From the NCBI GenBank assembly GCA_029876055.1, contig CM056875.1:4303001-4367000 (forward strand): DNA of 64,000 bases. The letters are read 5' to 3'. The notes beneath the pieces are model-generated. The model searched no databases. It saw nothing but the letters and a program-made list of their open reading frames with translations, and was not told the DNA's origin. Below, one piece after another: positions 44,591 to 57,900 of the stretch. Numbering within the stretch: the first letter of the stretch is position 1; the number at the start of each line of letters is the position of its first letter. The stretch is from Madurella fahalii. Lineage: Eukaryota > Ascomycota > Sordariomycetes > Sordariales. The position numbers were made by a program, and so were the translations under genes.

Positions 44591-47500
44591 TTTTATTTTA
44601 TTTTTACCATTATTAATTTTTATTATTATTACTATTAATATCATTATTTTATTTCGGTGGCGACGACATACCGAAGTATCACAACCCCTGAGTGTTAAAT
44701 ACAAGATAAGGGAACAAATGATATTGACGTCGAGCAATCAGAGTCTCCCACGACACAAGCTAAGTAACGGGTGCCAATTCCGAGCACACCCTCGAGAGGC
44801 TAATTGTTGTCTAACGCTACAGCTTGCTTGTGTGTTGCGAGTGCGTACGTCGCAATTGCGGTCCCGGCCCGATGGGGAAAGCTGAGGGAGGGCTATGTGC
44901 ATACCCGTCAGTTCCGGAGCCTTACCTCCTCTAGCCGGGGAAACACCTGTGTGGGAACGGGGGGCGCGAGCCGCGTACGTGACGGTGTTGGTTGCAGTTG
45001 CGCGGGAATACACGAACATATATTGTGCACGCATACAGACTGCACGAGCATAGGAAACAAAGAGATGGATTGGTCCATGTATGGTTGCACACCGCGGGGG
45101 AAGAGGGAAGATGGACCGCAGTTCTCGGGTCAGACGGCGCCGGGATGGAGACTTCGAGAGGCTGCGCAGGTTTCTGTGTCTTTGCTCCGGAACTGGGACT
45201 AGAAATCATTCGAGGCTATTCAAGGTTCCCGTAGGACACAACGCGAAGATTTGATGTTGGTACAACCCAACCGCCGTTCTAGTATCTGTGTTGTTGAATC
45301 TTACTGGCTTTCTCATCTCCCCCCTGACCCTGGACAAACATCCTTAAAGGTCTCTTATACCTCTTTCTCCTCAGCCTGCATCGTCGTGGAACCGCCAGTG
45401 GGCTTCTATTTTCTGACCATTTCCCGGTGGCTCGTGTAATACTGCGTGCTGGCATCACCGAAGGCTTCCATAATCGAGATACCCGTCGGCACCGACAGCA
45501 CGGACAGGATGCCTCCTGCTGGACTAAGGATGCTTGGTGGAGGTGGAGATGACGAGGGTGCTCTTACGCGCATCTCTTCCAACGTGATGCGAAAAGATTC
45601 GGGATTGGACGGCGCACACGTGGAAGACGCTTGATGTCAAGGCGAGTAACAAGTGGAAATGGGAAAGGAACGGTGGGAACGGCCCCGAGTATCGTACTTG
45701 CGTTCCCCTCACTCCTACAGCTCCCGGTATCGTATCCTGCATTCGCTCCAGCACTGCACGGGCAGTGTGATTTGGCACAGGCCTCGTCAGGGGCGACGAT
45801 AAACAGAAGATATGATCCCATGCGTTGTCATTGTGTTTCAGCTAACCGGCCGCCTCGGTGGGCTCCTCGCCTCGTTCGGAGTTCAAGTGTGTCCCGTTTG
45901 CGAAGCAGACCTGGGATACTCGATTCCGTCTTCCAGCGGCCAGCATCATCATCCTACCCAGACTCGATTCACTCGTAAAGGGACCACTGAGAATCTTCTC
46001 CCTCGCAACTTGCGCCGCTGCCTCGCTTTCCTCTCCTTATCAGAGAATGGCACAGTAATATGAGCCTTCCTCCTAGTGAGCAGAGATACACTTCCTATTG
46101 ATTGGTAAACGTGAGCGGCTAGATCGTCTGATTACGGTTGGCCATGGGATGCTGTGGAGCATATATGTCCTGGGCGAGGAACATAACACCATAACATGAT
46201 ACATCACGCGGAGCAAGCCGGAGAGATGAGACATGCACAGTTGTGGTATGGCAAGACAAACGACATGGAGAGTAAAATAAACATGAACGGAGTGGTGGTA
46301 TTGCTGCAGTGCTCATGCAAGTGTTACTCCCCGCAAACCAGTAAGCCCGGAGAGGGTGGTGAAATAAGGGGTTAGTGGGTAAAATAATATCTCTACGAGA
46401 GAGCCCCAAGAGATGATGTGGCGGTTGAGGTTATTTCTATCATTACTAAGGCACTATAGCAAGTACTGAGCTTCTATTTATGTAGTCTACTAGTAAGGGG
46501 GAAGAGCAAACCCGCCTTCCGCGGCACCCCAAAAACTCCCAACAACACCCTCGCCACGGGCTGCCCACATCATATCATGCTCAAATGATGACAGACGATT
46601 ACATATTTCACCGTCTTTGCTTACACGCCAACATATGTTTCGTAAGCATCCTGATAGTCCTTAAGACTCGGCAGTTCATAGATTAGCATAGGGACCCGGA
46701 CTTCGGGTTGAAAGAGTAGAACTCGGACCTCGGTACGGCAGTCCGGATTAATATTGTTTTAGGATTCTGTTGCTGACGACAGGCTGGCTGTTGCTATTTG
46801 CTGACCACCACCACCATTAACACCACCATCATCGTCAGCCACAACGGCCGCCACTGGAGCTCACATGCATCGTGCGGTATGACTGAGGCGTTGCCCGGGA
46901 TGAAGATGTGGTTCTTATTTGCGGGTTGTTCACACCCTATCCTGTGGCGTTTCTGAAGCATGGGTTGATTCCGGTTCGTTAAATGTCGTTTCGAGACTGG
47001 GCGTAATGTAGAGCGTGAGATGCGCTTCCGTTGCGGTGGTGGAGGCACGGTACCCAAGTCAGTGTCCAACACTCTCAACTCTGCGAGTGAGCCAGTAGTA
47101 ACAAAGCTGTAAGGCCGGGTTGCAATGTACAATTTCTATCTAACGTACGTAAACTTTTTAGTATCCTACCCTCCAAAACGCCTGCTCAAAATCGAATGTA
47201 GCAGAGCTGTGCTTGGCTGTTGATATTTCAAGACTCAACTCAACCACATCCCAAGTCCACCCTAGCCATATATGTACGAGCAAAGTGTTGTGAGAGTTTT
47301 GCGACAAACTTCCAGGCTAAGTGATTTGAGAGAAATGATAGCCTTTCGAGCATACTATGTCAGCGTTAGCTTGGCTGTAACGGCAATCTGGAAACAGTAC
47401 GCGTTGTCAAAACGAACATGGCGAACAGTATCATTGGCAAAAGGAGCATCAACAAGCGCAGGCGATGGTAGCAACAGCAAATGTTATAACGCAGGCAGTC

Positions 47501-48068
47501 TATTCATTTCAAAACAGAGAACCAAACCCAGGACGCGCATGCTAAACCGATCCCAAACTGACCCTCATCATAATTACCGTGCATCATGAACCAAAACCAG
47601 CGAAACCGCACAACCCAAAGCGAACCATGAGACCAGTCGTAAACCATCCTGCGAAAAACAAAAGGCAGAAACCAGGAAAACAACGCTGTCCAAACCAAGA
47701 TTCGTAGCAAGCTCGCTTCATCACACAACAAAAAGAGAAAGAAAAGAAAAAAAAAACAAAAAACCCAAAAAAACACAAGGATCCAAACCATAACCAGCAC
47801 CAGTCTGTAGGAGGGGTAGAGGTAGGGAAGGAAGAGAAAGAACAAGAACACTCAAAACCACAACCAAAAACAGTCACTAAAGACTGACCAGGGCATAATC
47901 CGCATCGTAATACGTGACCGAGTCAAAACCCAGTGGAACATCCAGAGCCACGACAACAGGAAGCAGGCATACAAAGGCATGACAACTTGGACTTGTTTCC
48001 GTTGTCGTCGTCGTCTCCGTCTCAGGGCAGCAGAATAAGAAAAAGGAGGCCCAAAATCTCCTGCCGCC
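44591..48068. other. Gene-poor spacer, part 7
   Basis: No gene supported. The stretch 46100-47270 is comparatively AT-rich. The stretch about 47450-47950 is strongly A/C-rich and T-poor on the plus strand (A-poor on the strand transcribed for the PKS). This makes the minus-strand frames appear as Phe/Trp/Leu-rich ORFs at 47504-47877, a compositional artefact. Confidence 0.45.
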
Positions 48069-48229
48069 ACCGTGACGGTACTAGCAGCCGTTTCGGTCGT
48101 ACCGGTAGCCGTCTCGACCGTGACGGCCGCGGTCTCAATCGTACTGACCGCTGTCTCGATCGTACCTGCGGCCGTCTCAACCGTACCGGTAACCGTCGCG
48201 ATCGTACTAGTAGCCATCTCCGTAGTCAT
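47852..48229 (-). CDS. Doubtful small ORF spanning the 21-bp repeat, 125 codons
   Basis: Starts 21 bp after the PKS stop on the same strand. The first 55 residues are the (T-V/I-E-T-A) heptad array, then a run of six Arg, then one hydrophobic segment (MPLYACFLLSWLWMFHWVL). It reads into the A-poor region, which by itself yields hydrophobic and aromatic residues. No family recognised; a repeat artefact is more likely. Confidence 0.13.
   Translation of the reverse strand: MTTEMATSTIATVTGTVETAAGTIETAVSTIETAAVTVETATGTTETAASTVTVAAGDFGPPFSYSAALRRRRRRQRKQVQVVMPLYACFLLSWLWMFHWVLTRSRITMRIMPWSVFSDCFWLWF
48069..48215. repeat. 21-bp degenerate tandem repeat, seven units, directly 3' of the PKS
   Basis: Seven in-register 21-bp units with consensus close to GTCTCGATCGTACxxGTAGCC on the plus strand. 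On the minus strand they encode heptads such as TVETAAG, TIETAVS and TIETAAV. The array ends 35 bp from the PKS stop codon (48253-48251), so it probably lies in the PKS 3'UTR or terminator region. Confidence 0.85.
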
Positions 48230-48250
48230 ACTTCCTGTTGCGTCGCGTCC

Positions 48251-51200
48251 CTATCGGAGAAGCGCCTCCCGGATGAAACCGCCGAGTTGCTTGGCCTGTG
48301 GGAAATAGCAGGTCAGTAATCGCTGTCGAGTGGAAGACTAGCGAGGCGAGGAAGAAAAAGGGACTCACCGAATCGTCATGCATCATCGAGAAGTGGTTGC
48401 CCGGCATGTGCCTGAACTGCATCTTGTTCACATCCAAGTACTCATCCCAGCGGTTCGGTCCAAAGTCGGACCGATTGTCGAGCAAGAAGAGAGCGTGGCC
48501 TTTGGGGTACGGCTCTGGGCGCGGGTCATTGGGGCCCTTGCACACGCCGTCCTCGCACCAGATGGTCATGACGTCGGGGCATTTTTCTTTGGGGATGGGT
48601 AGGGCGTCGTAGTTGCTCAGCGCCGTGACGGAGGCGGCAAAGTGCGGGAGCAACCACGGGGGGATCTTCTTGTCGTCTCCATCACCGAGGAGGCCGATGG
48701 ACGCAAACCAGGCGTGTAAGCCTTGCGGCAGGGGCTCGATAGTGACGGGGCAAGGGGCGTCAATGATGACGAGGTGCTCAACCTCCTCACCTGCTTTGGT
48801 GAGTTGGTACACAATCTCGTAGGCGATGACACCGCCAGCGCTCCAGCCAGCCACCGAGTACGGGCCCTTCGGCTGCCGCCTCTTCATCTCTTCAATGAAC
48901 TTGGCCGCCATGCCGTAGACGCCGCAGTTGTACTCCTCTGGTGTCTTCATGAAGGGAGAGAAGAGACCCCACACGGCCCACTGGCCGCCAACATCAGCGA
49001 TCTCGGTGTAGGACGTGGCAGAACCGCTACCATCCGGGATCATAAACAGGTGCTTGGTCGCGGTCCGGTGGCTGCCCGAGAGGAGGACCGACGAGGCCTT
49101 GCGATGGGGGTGTGTGTCCAAAAAGTTCGTCGGCCTCGGTGGCTTGGGAGGAGCGGGCTCCTCGATACCGATCCTGGGATGCTTGGAGGCAGGGGGTGCC
49201 TCCGGCTGCCGGGACGGTTTCGGGGCTGCGGGCCGTTTTGGTGCCTCGCTGATGCCTAGGGCACGCTCTACATCCTTCAGGGACGGGTTGGTGACAAACA
49301 GGTCCGACGGGATCGTTAGGCCGGTCTTCTCACGGAGCGTGCCGAGAATAGACAGGCTCATAAGCGAGTCCATCCCAAGGTTGGCCAGGTCCGGTGCTGC
49401 CAGGATCTCGTCGACTTCAACGCCCATCTCGGCAGCAATGGTATCGCGGATGATGCTTTGCAGTTCTCCACTGGAACCGCTAGATTCACCCTTGACCGGT
49501 CCGTCACCCTTGACCGAGCCGCTCTCGCTCTCGTCGAGAGGGGTTGTCACGTTGGAATCGGACTCGATCTCGGGCGATTCGTCATCCGACGACACATCCG
49601 AGTCGTGCGACGAGACGCTCTCCTTGCGGCCGGGCTTCTCGTACTGCGAGAGGTAGCCCTTGAAGGCACCGATGGTGGGGTAGTCGACGAACGCGTGTGA
49701 GTGGATGTCCAGGTCCATATCCTCGCGGATCCGGCCGCTGACCGTCAACGACATCAGCGAGTCAACGCCAAGATCGGTGAAGGCGATGTTGTCAGCGAGC
49801 TCGTCGTGGCTACAGCCGACCTCTTTAGCAAGGATGTCCATGACCTGAGAGACGACGCTCTTCAGCTTCTGGTTCACCTTGCCGATATTGGCCGGTGTCA
49901 CCGTCTCCTTCTTCGTCTTTGCCGGGGAAGCAGCCTTGGCGGGAGCTGGCTTGGGAGCGGGCGCCGGCCGAGCTGTGCCAGTGACGGCGGCGGCGTGGGC
50001 GCCGCGTGGAGGAAGCAACATGTTGAGCACCTTACGGGGGATGGCCTGGAACTTGATGTCGCCGGTCATGCCAATGATCCTGTCGCCGTCGAAGACATAG
50101 GCGTCGCCCGCCATCATCTTGCTACCCTTCACGGGCTGCATGCGGATGTAGCTGCGGTACTCCTTGTTCGGGTTGGGAATCTCGGTGAATCTCATCGAGC
50201 CCCAGCCGTGTGAGATGAAGACCTGCTCGCGCGAGTCGACAGCGTCGGTGCCGTTGATGATAAACCCGGAAATGTGGCAGAGGCTGTCGATGTGGTATGG
50301 GGAGAAGACGAACTTGCCGTCCTGCTCCGATGTCTGGAAGCGGATCTTGGCGGTGGCCTCGCAAGTATCGCTGTCCAAGATGACCTCTTCCATGCCGCGA
50401 TAGCGCCGATCGTAGTCGACCAAGGCAGCGAAGAGCTTGTAAGCCAAGCCGCGGCCAATCTTGGAAGCAGAGCCGCGCTGCTCAGCCTCTTTAAGGGCGT
50501 CGATGCGAGACTTGATCAGGTAGGCGACCCGATCGAACTCGTTCTGCCAGTCGTCAAGATCGCCGAAGTAGACCTTGCAGTAGGCATGCTCTGTCTTCTT
50601 CGCGCCCTCGCCTGTGTGGAAGACGAGGTCGGCATAGCCAAGCTTGGCATTGGCCGTCACCGTCAGCCGCAGGATGTGGCTGCTGGCCGTGTCGTTAAAT
50701 ACGAGCGTCTTGGGCACCTCCATGTTAGCGACGTTGCAGCCGATATTCTTGGACTCGGGCCGCAGGAGCTTGTATGCATAATCGCACACGGTCATGGCCA
50801 TGTCGCCATACAAGGACGAGGGGCACAAGGGTGCGCCGTTGACCAAGTGGCCCGTGACAGCGTTGCGAAGCTGCTCCTGGCAGAGCTCCGATTCGATCTC
50901 GACGATGGCGACATCGCCCTTGACTTCCTCCCTGATGAGCTTCTGCACCGTTGTCGTCGACAGCTTGGGCTTGGCCGGCTCAATGGCCTTGGTACCTGCC
51001 GCAGGAATGCGGTTCTTTGTCAAGCACCAATCGCCAGTGTACTGTAGCCAGTAGTTCTTCTCGTCGAACGAGTAGCTAGGCAGTTCAAGCAGGCGCACCG
51101 AGTCGCTGAAGTCGCGGTGGAACTCGTTGAAGTCGATGTTCAGGCCCGCAGTGTGCAGCGTGCAGAGACTACTCGTGATAGTCTTGTAGCATGCCTCATT

Positions 51201-54200
51201 GCGGCGCAGGGTCGGGACAGCGACCGTGGCGACGCCAAAGGCGGCCTTGACCATGCCAGCACAGACCGGGTGGGGGCCGACTTCGAGCCAGACTGTCTTC
51301 TCATCAATAGTCCCCGACTGCTGGGCAGAGACGAGCGCGCCCAGGAAGTTGACGGCCTCGCGGGCGTGGTTGCGCAGGTAGCTCGGGTTGATGGGCTCAT
51401 TCTCGACCAGCTTGCCGAGTAGGGGCGAGATGATGGGTACCTTGGGCGTCTTGAACTGGACGGCCTCGGCCAGCTTCTCGAACTCGTCTAGGATGGGTTC
51501 AACCTGGGCCGAGTGGAAGGCGAAAGGCACGCGAAGCTGGGTGCACTTGAAGCCGGCACCGGTCAGCAGCTGCGCAATCTCGTCCATCTGGCCGGCCTCG
51601 CCGCTGAGTACAGTCTCGCGGGGGCCGTTGATGCAGGCAATATTGACACCGCGGGCCTTAGCGCCGAGCGCCTCAGTCACCGTCTCGACAGAGCCCTGAG
51701 CCGCGAGCATCGCATGGGTGCCGGCTGTGCACTTGTCGACGAGCAGCTTGGCACGCGAGCCCACCAGGTATATGGCATCACTGGCTGACAGGACGCCGGC
51801 GACCTCGAGTGCAGCATACTCGCCCAGGCTGTGGCCCAGGACGACAGAAGGCTTAATGCCCCACGACGCCCACAGGCGGGCGAGTGCCATTTCGAAGCTG
51901 ACCAGGCCGAGCTGGACGACGACAGGCGACAGCTTGGAGACGTCGGGCTCGCTGCCGTTGATCAGCGGGAGGAAAGAGGGGAGGCCGTGGATCCGGGCGA
52001 TGAGGTCGAACTCGTCAACATTGTGCCGGAACACCGAGTAGTGCTCGTAGAGCTCCTTTCCGAGCGCGGCGTAATGGGACCCCTGACCGGTGAACATGAA
52101 GGCTACCTTGGGCTGCTCGGGGAGAACAGGGACGAAGTTCTCCTTGAGACGGGCCGCGATCGCCTTCTGCGCCTCAGCTAGATCGGCGCCAGAGACATTC
52201 ATCCGCCAGTAGTGCTGAATTTTTCTGGCCGTCGTGGAGTATCCAACGTGCGACAGCGGAGTGTCGGGGTTCTGCTCCATCCATGAGACCAGATTCTCCG
52301 CGTTGCGGATCATGGCGGCCTTTGACTTGCCGGTCACCGTGATCAAGTGGTGACTACGAGGATCCGCGATCGCAGGCTTGCGAGCAGGACCATCTTCGAG
52401 CAGCAGCCCGGTGTTGCCACCAGCGGCGCTGAAGTTGTTGATGAAGACTCGCCGCGGCTTGCCGTCCTTCCGCCGGAATGGGGTCATATGGAATGCAATG
52501 TTGACATTGCGCTCCGACAGATCCTTGGGGAACGTCTTGTTCATGACCGAGCCCGGCTTGATTCCCACGTGAGGCGGGATGGCATTCTTCTGAAGCATCA
52601 AAAGAACTTTGACGAGAGCTGTCACGCCAGATGCGGCCTCGCCGTGGCCCACATTCGCTTTGACTGAGCCCAGATAGAGGGGCCTGTCAGCGGGCCTCTT
52701 ACGGTCCGCAGGGGCGAAGACGTTGGTTACTGAAAACATCTCTGTCCCGTCCCCGGCCTGGGTTCCCGTTCCGTGCATTTCTACGTAGTCCACATCGTGG
52801 GGGTCTACGCCCGCCTCGTCGAGGACGGCAGTGGATAGGGCGGACTGCGTGGGACCGTGCGGATGCGTGATGGAGATGGCATCAGCCGAGTGGTTCGTGG
52901 CGGTGCCGAGGATGACGGCCAGGATCCTATCCTGGTCTGCCTCGGCGTCCTCTAGACGTTTGACAATGACAGACGCGCAGCCGTCGCCGCGGCAGTAGCC
53001 ATCGGCTTCGTTGTCAAAGGTCGCACACGGACCTTTCTTGGACAGGAACTGCCCCCTACTGAGACCCGCGAAGATGTCGGGGTTGGTCATGCATGACAGG
53101 CCACCGACGATGGCTGTGTCACAATCCCGCGCCCAGAGCGCCGTGCAGGCGACCTGCATGGCGGCGGCGCTAGAGGAACAGGCAGTGTCGATGTTGAGGC
53201 TGGGTCCGCTGAAGCCGAAGTGATAGTTGATGCGGCCAGGGCCAAAGGCACGGACACCTCCGGTGATGAAGTACGTGTCCACTTCCTGGGCAGCATTTAG
53301 CTCCCGCCAATCATCAGAAGTCTGGCCGTAGAAGGTGCCAATGCGGTCAAGCCTTGTGGACGGCGTCCTGTTCGGGACGTAGCCCGACATCTCGAGCGCC
53401 TCGTACGCCGTCGTCAGGGCCATCCGCTGCATCGGGTCCGTCTGGAACGCCTCGCGGGGTGACATGTTGAAGAAGCGCGGATCGAACAAGCCGGGGTTCT
53501 CGATCCAGCAACCGTAGGGTGTGTGGCTCGTGTTGATGGCCTTGCCCGTTGGGTCGTAGTGCGTATCGACGTTGAACCGGTCAGGAGGTACCACACGGTG
53601 GACGTCGAGACCCTTGGCCAGAAGCTCCCAGAGTTTCTCGGCGCTGGCTGCGTCGGGGAAGCGCCCCGAATAGCCAACAATGGCGAGCTTGCACTTTCCG
53701 CCGGAACCGTGGTTTCCAATGCTACACGCGATGCTCTCGGGCGATACGGCCGGCGGCTCGCGGAGGATGACCTCCAGGCCGGCCCGAGCTCTGAGGAGGT
53801 TTGCGAGCGTGGAGGCATTCTGAGTCGGCCCGAGAGGCAGGATAAGGCAGCTCTTGGCCTCGAACCTGAGGGCACGCTCGAGGCAGCTGTCAAGGATCTT
53901 GTTGAACATCAGTGTGTCGTTCAGGATCTCGTAGACGACTGATCTTATGAGCGACGCCGTGTCGGTAGCCGAGAACCACTCTCCGGTCGAGCATGACATG
54001 ACGGGTGACCGCGGCCGCGCGCCATAGAAAGCGTCGACCAGTTCTGGATCGTCGAGCCGCAGAATCTCGTCGATATCAGCCGATGAGTGGAGATGCGGGG
54101 CATGGTAAGGGCCGTAGACTGGGATCGTCGTCGGCTTAGTCGGCAGAACCCCCCTGTTGACCAGGGCATTGAGAGTGCTGGGAGGACCGGAAACGGCGAT

Positions 54201-54979
54201 GTTGCTCGCAGCTGCCGCACTGACGTACGCGCGGCTGGTTTGTGGGATGCCCTAGACAAAGACGTCAGCGGAAGCACACGGGCCTACCAGGGGTGGGATA
54301 CACACCGTCGCTTCGTGGAATTGGTTTAGTGCTGAAACCGTGTCCTCATAGTTCAGAGACGGGAATATGTAGGTCCAGCTTTCTGATTTCTCGAATGCCG
54401 GGCTTAACCGCTCGCCGAGCCTATGGACGTATGACCCGGTCCTGAATGCCAGGAGTACGGCCTGCACGCCGATGGGGACTAGGCCGGATAGTGAGCCTGA
54501 AGAGGCAATGGCGGACGCTGCGAAGAGACCCGAGCAGAGACCAACGAGGAATGTCCGGTCGTGGCTGGTGATATCCTCGTAATGCTTTTCGGCATGGCTA
54601 GTTGGGACGCGCAGAATGGTTAGACGATTTGCAGGCGGCGCAGTCTGAAAGAGCGAGAACTCTTTGCTTGCGTGTTTACTCACTCGATATAATGTACTAG
54701 CTGTGATGTGCACAGCAAGGCGCCATCGATTCCCGGGTGCTTAAACTTTTGGGTGAAGTATCTCTCGTTTAGTTGCTGCAGGGTCCGGAAGACCGGGAGT
54801 CTTGACCTCTCGACTTTAGGTAGCTGCTCGACCTCTTTCCTCAATGCGTGTCCAACTTGGTCCAAGAAGGCTTTTGCTAGGATGCCTGGCTTCCCATGGC
54901 GGAAGAACTGGGCCAGGAACCCGTGGGTATCAAGTGACTGGTCTCCGAAGAGAAGGAAGGCGTCCTGCTTGGCCTCCAT
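48251..54979 (-). CDS. pks1: Non-reducing polyketide synthase, DHN-melanin (tetrahydroxynaphthalene) type
   Basis: Four exons: 54979-54684, 54597-54306, 54251-48369 and 48295-48251; 2,171 residues, the usual size of melanin PKS1. Domain order and key residues: SAT (GLCSG with Cys120; GPYHAPH with His246); KS (DTACSSS, Cys554; EMHGTGTQ; KANVGHGEA); malonyl-AT (GHSLGEY, Ser1004); product template (HLVNGAPLCPSSLY, His1331; DSLCHISGF, Asp1518); two ACPs (LGVDSLMSL, Ser1694; LGMDSLMSL, Ser1825); TE/Claisen cyclase (GWSAGG, Ser2000; MPGNHFSMM). All domains look intact. The PT, TE and double ACP match best the enzymes that make 1,3,6,8-tetrahydroxynaphthalene. A YWA1-type naphthopyrone synthase is the main alternative. 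The last exon of 14 codons restores the conserved AKQLGGFIREALL end. A Cmr1-type regulator in the same window supports the melanin reading. Confidence 0.95.
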
Positions 54980-57900
54980 GGAGTCAATGTCGTTGATGGT
55001 GTGGGCGACGGTGGACTTGTCTGTTGATGGGTTCCATAAGCTAATCCAAGAGACAGATCGGTAGGCGGCGCGGTGTCGCCAGTTTTATATAAGGACGAAA
55101 CAGACAGATGCAGGGCTAGGCCTCTCACCCAAGGGCAGCCAGCAGCGAGGGGCGGCCCCTGGCAAACCCGCGTCTCTCTCGCCATGTGAAGCCTAGGCAT
55201 GGTACGTATCCGCAACTCCAGTGGAGGGATGGTTTGGAACCGGGGGGGAGGGGAGTGTGGCGATGAACTCGCCTGCACCGTCCAATGTGAGATCCTTTTT
55301 GCCGGTGGGATGAGCCCCCAGTCTCCGGTTCTCCCCAGCCTTCGGTGACCGAAGGCTCATTGATAATCTTGGAACTTCCCCTTTCGGGGGGTATCCATAA
55401 CAAATGACTGGCACTCCGTACCGCGACTCGGGAAGGCGGCTGGGAGAAGGCGGGTGCCTGCCATGACGGAGCGCCATGTCAACGTAGCGGAGCGCTCTAA
55501 GCAGGGGTCCTGTTGTAAGGTAGTGAGCCAGAAAAAGAAGCTGCTGGCATGGCCAGCACGACACCAAGGAAACCCACATCGTATCGAGACAGCTTGTCTG
55601 CACTAAAGCGGGTCATGGCTTGCCCGCCCCCTGGCAACAGCCTCGCTGGTAAGGGAGGAACGGTGCTGGGAGCTCTGAGCGGGCAAAGCGCAAAAAGCGT
55701 AGGGCAGTCGAGTTCGGCGATGCTGTGCGTAAACGGCCTGCAATCGTCCAAGTCTCTCCCGCCCTTTTGCCGATCCAGCCAGCTCGCCAGGAAGTGCATG
55801 CCAGGTTCAGTCTATCGGCCGTCGGACTGTCCCACAGCGGACTTCCGCAACGAGGCTCGGCGAGCAATCGCAGCAACAGAATTGCTTGATGTGGCTCGCA
55901 GTTCTCGATTTAGCCGCGGCCCTTGTGGATCATGCCATTTTTATTTTATTTTATTTTTTTTTTTCCCTCCTTTTTGATTTCCATTGATGTTTCTCGGGAC
56001 GACATGATGCGTGCGCCTTTGCAGACAAGGCATGTAGTTGCTGCCAGCTGGCGGGAAGGGAGAGCCTCGCCGGTCTCACCGGGGATTGGCTAAATCCTCG
56101 ACGTCCTATAGGCCAGCCCAAGGGTCCCGCAGCTGGCAGGGATAATCCGGCGATTGCTCAATGACGAAGGAGCAATAAACGTCAATGGACCCATGAGGCT
56201 GTTCTGAACGCCATCTTTCGTCTCAAGCGCGTCGAGAAGCGTCTCCTAGCCAACCAGCGTGCTAGGGCAAGGCGGTTGGACTCGGTTTTGGGTCAAGACT
56301 GGGGCCAACTCTCAGGCTATCTTTTTGGCTGAGGGAGTGTTGGCGCGGGTTGAGCTGGTCCCGATAGGGTTTGAACACGGCATGATGTAGAAAGCAATCC
56401 GTGTCGTGTATGAACGCCGCTCCTGCAACGCTGCATGGCGTGCCGCGATGTGTCAACCATTGGCCCGATCGGCAGTGACCTTCTCATAGTGCGCTGTAAA
56501 GTACATGTTTGTACAGCATAGGCTCCCTGAGGCCGTTCTGGTCCAGGTTGCTGCATACTCGTGATCGCGGATACGTGAGGAGGCATCAGATACCGGCTGA
56601 GCGGCCGTTCGGGGCGAAGCCCTCCCGGGTGAGGCAAAGCCCTGGGGTGGCGGTCTTGTCCTGGTTTCCAGCCCCTCCCCTCAAGCACGGCAGCACAGCC
56701 GAACTGATGGCGCCTGCGATCCGGACAGAAAACGGCTTCCGAACGGGCGCTCGAAGCGCGCGAGAGGGCGGCCCCGGAAAACAAGATAGCCGAAATTGAC
56801 CGGGACGCAGATAGGTACCACACTACCTCCATTCTAGTCAGCCAGTCAGTCAGACAGACAGGCAGGCAGACGTTGACAGAGAGAACGTGCTGGCTAGTGT
56901 GCAGTAGTGGCCAACCGTGCGCCCAGACGCCTGGGCACACTGGCGACCTTGCAGGTGGAGATGACGGAGTGGGCGCACCGCGGCCTTGTGAACGAGAGTC
57001 CCCTGGGACCCGGGACGACGGCCGTCACGGTCCAACGAGCCCGTCTGCAGCGCCTGCCGCGATGTCGGTCGTCTGATGTCATCTTCTCTGCGTCCCACTT
57101 GGCGACGGATCGACAGCACCATTGAAGATGTCTGCCAGTCTAGGCCGCCCTTCCTGCAATCTGCATCGATCGCTCTCAGGTCTCAGGCCTCAACGATAAT
57201 TGCCAGGTTTGCGACGAGCTGTGGAGAACTAGGCTTGGGGAATGGAGGGGGCGTGCCCAGGGGGCCGATGGCTCCCTTGTGGGGAAAAGTGGGGTTCCCG
57301 TCCTTTCTCAAGCACACAGAGAAGACACATGAACGGTCTGATGCTGCCCTACCGCGTCGCTGACTAAACTAACATAAGGTAGGTAGCGAAGGTAGTGAAC
57401 TACATGCATAGTACGTACACTACAATTCAAGGGCCCGAGCGTCTGTTTTGCTGGCAAATAAGGTAGGTTGCGAAAAGCAGGGCAGGCAAGAAAATTCCAT
57501 GCGCCGGGGCCTGCCACGGACAATCACCACAATCCGGGCCTTGTTTTGTGCATTACGCAGCGACTCGAAACTTGACAACCAGCTCGCTAGCTGCCATGGT
57601 AAAACCTTAAACCCAGACCTAGCAAGGCACGATATCTGTAGCTAGATGCTTCACTCTCGAAATGATAATCTCTACTTTTCATTGTTCTGGCTCCAGAGAG
57701 CTGTTGCGCTGGATCTTGGGCCAAGACAGTCGCGCATGCTGGAGCCGGGCGGTCCAGCACTAACAAGCGAGCCGGGGTTGAATCGTGCCTGGGCTGTCCG
57801 TTCCGTCCTCTCCTTATTATAGCACACTACCTCCACTCTCCTCCGCCGCCAGCACGGAACGACAGGGGGTCGAACCAGGGACAAGCCTGGCACTCCGGCT

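Noticed and set aside
44390..44638. Phe/Ser/Leu-rich ORFs through the CTTT tract
   Set aside because: Pure product of the microsatellite; all plus frames give similar low-complexity peptides.
47504..47877. Hydrophobic Phe/Trp/Leu-rich ORFs resembling membrane proteins (minus strand)
   Set aside because: They arise from the A/C-rich, T-poor block; two different frames look equally hydrophobic and there is no family pattern.
24331..48250. Search for naphthol reductase (SDR, TGxxxGxG) and scytalone dehydratase remnants
   Set aside because: No Rossmann glycine motif, YxxxK segment or dehydratase-like sequence was recognised in any frame by eye; a profile search would be decisive.
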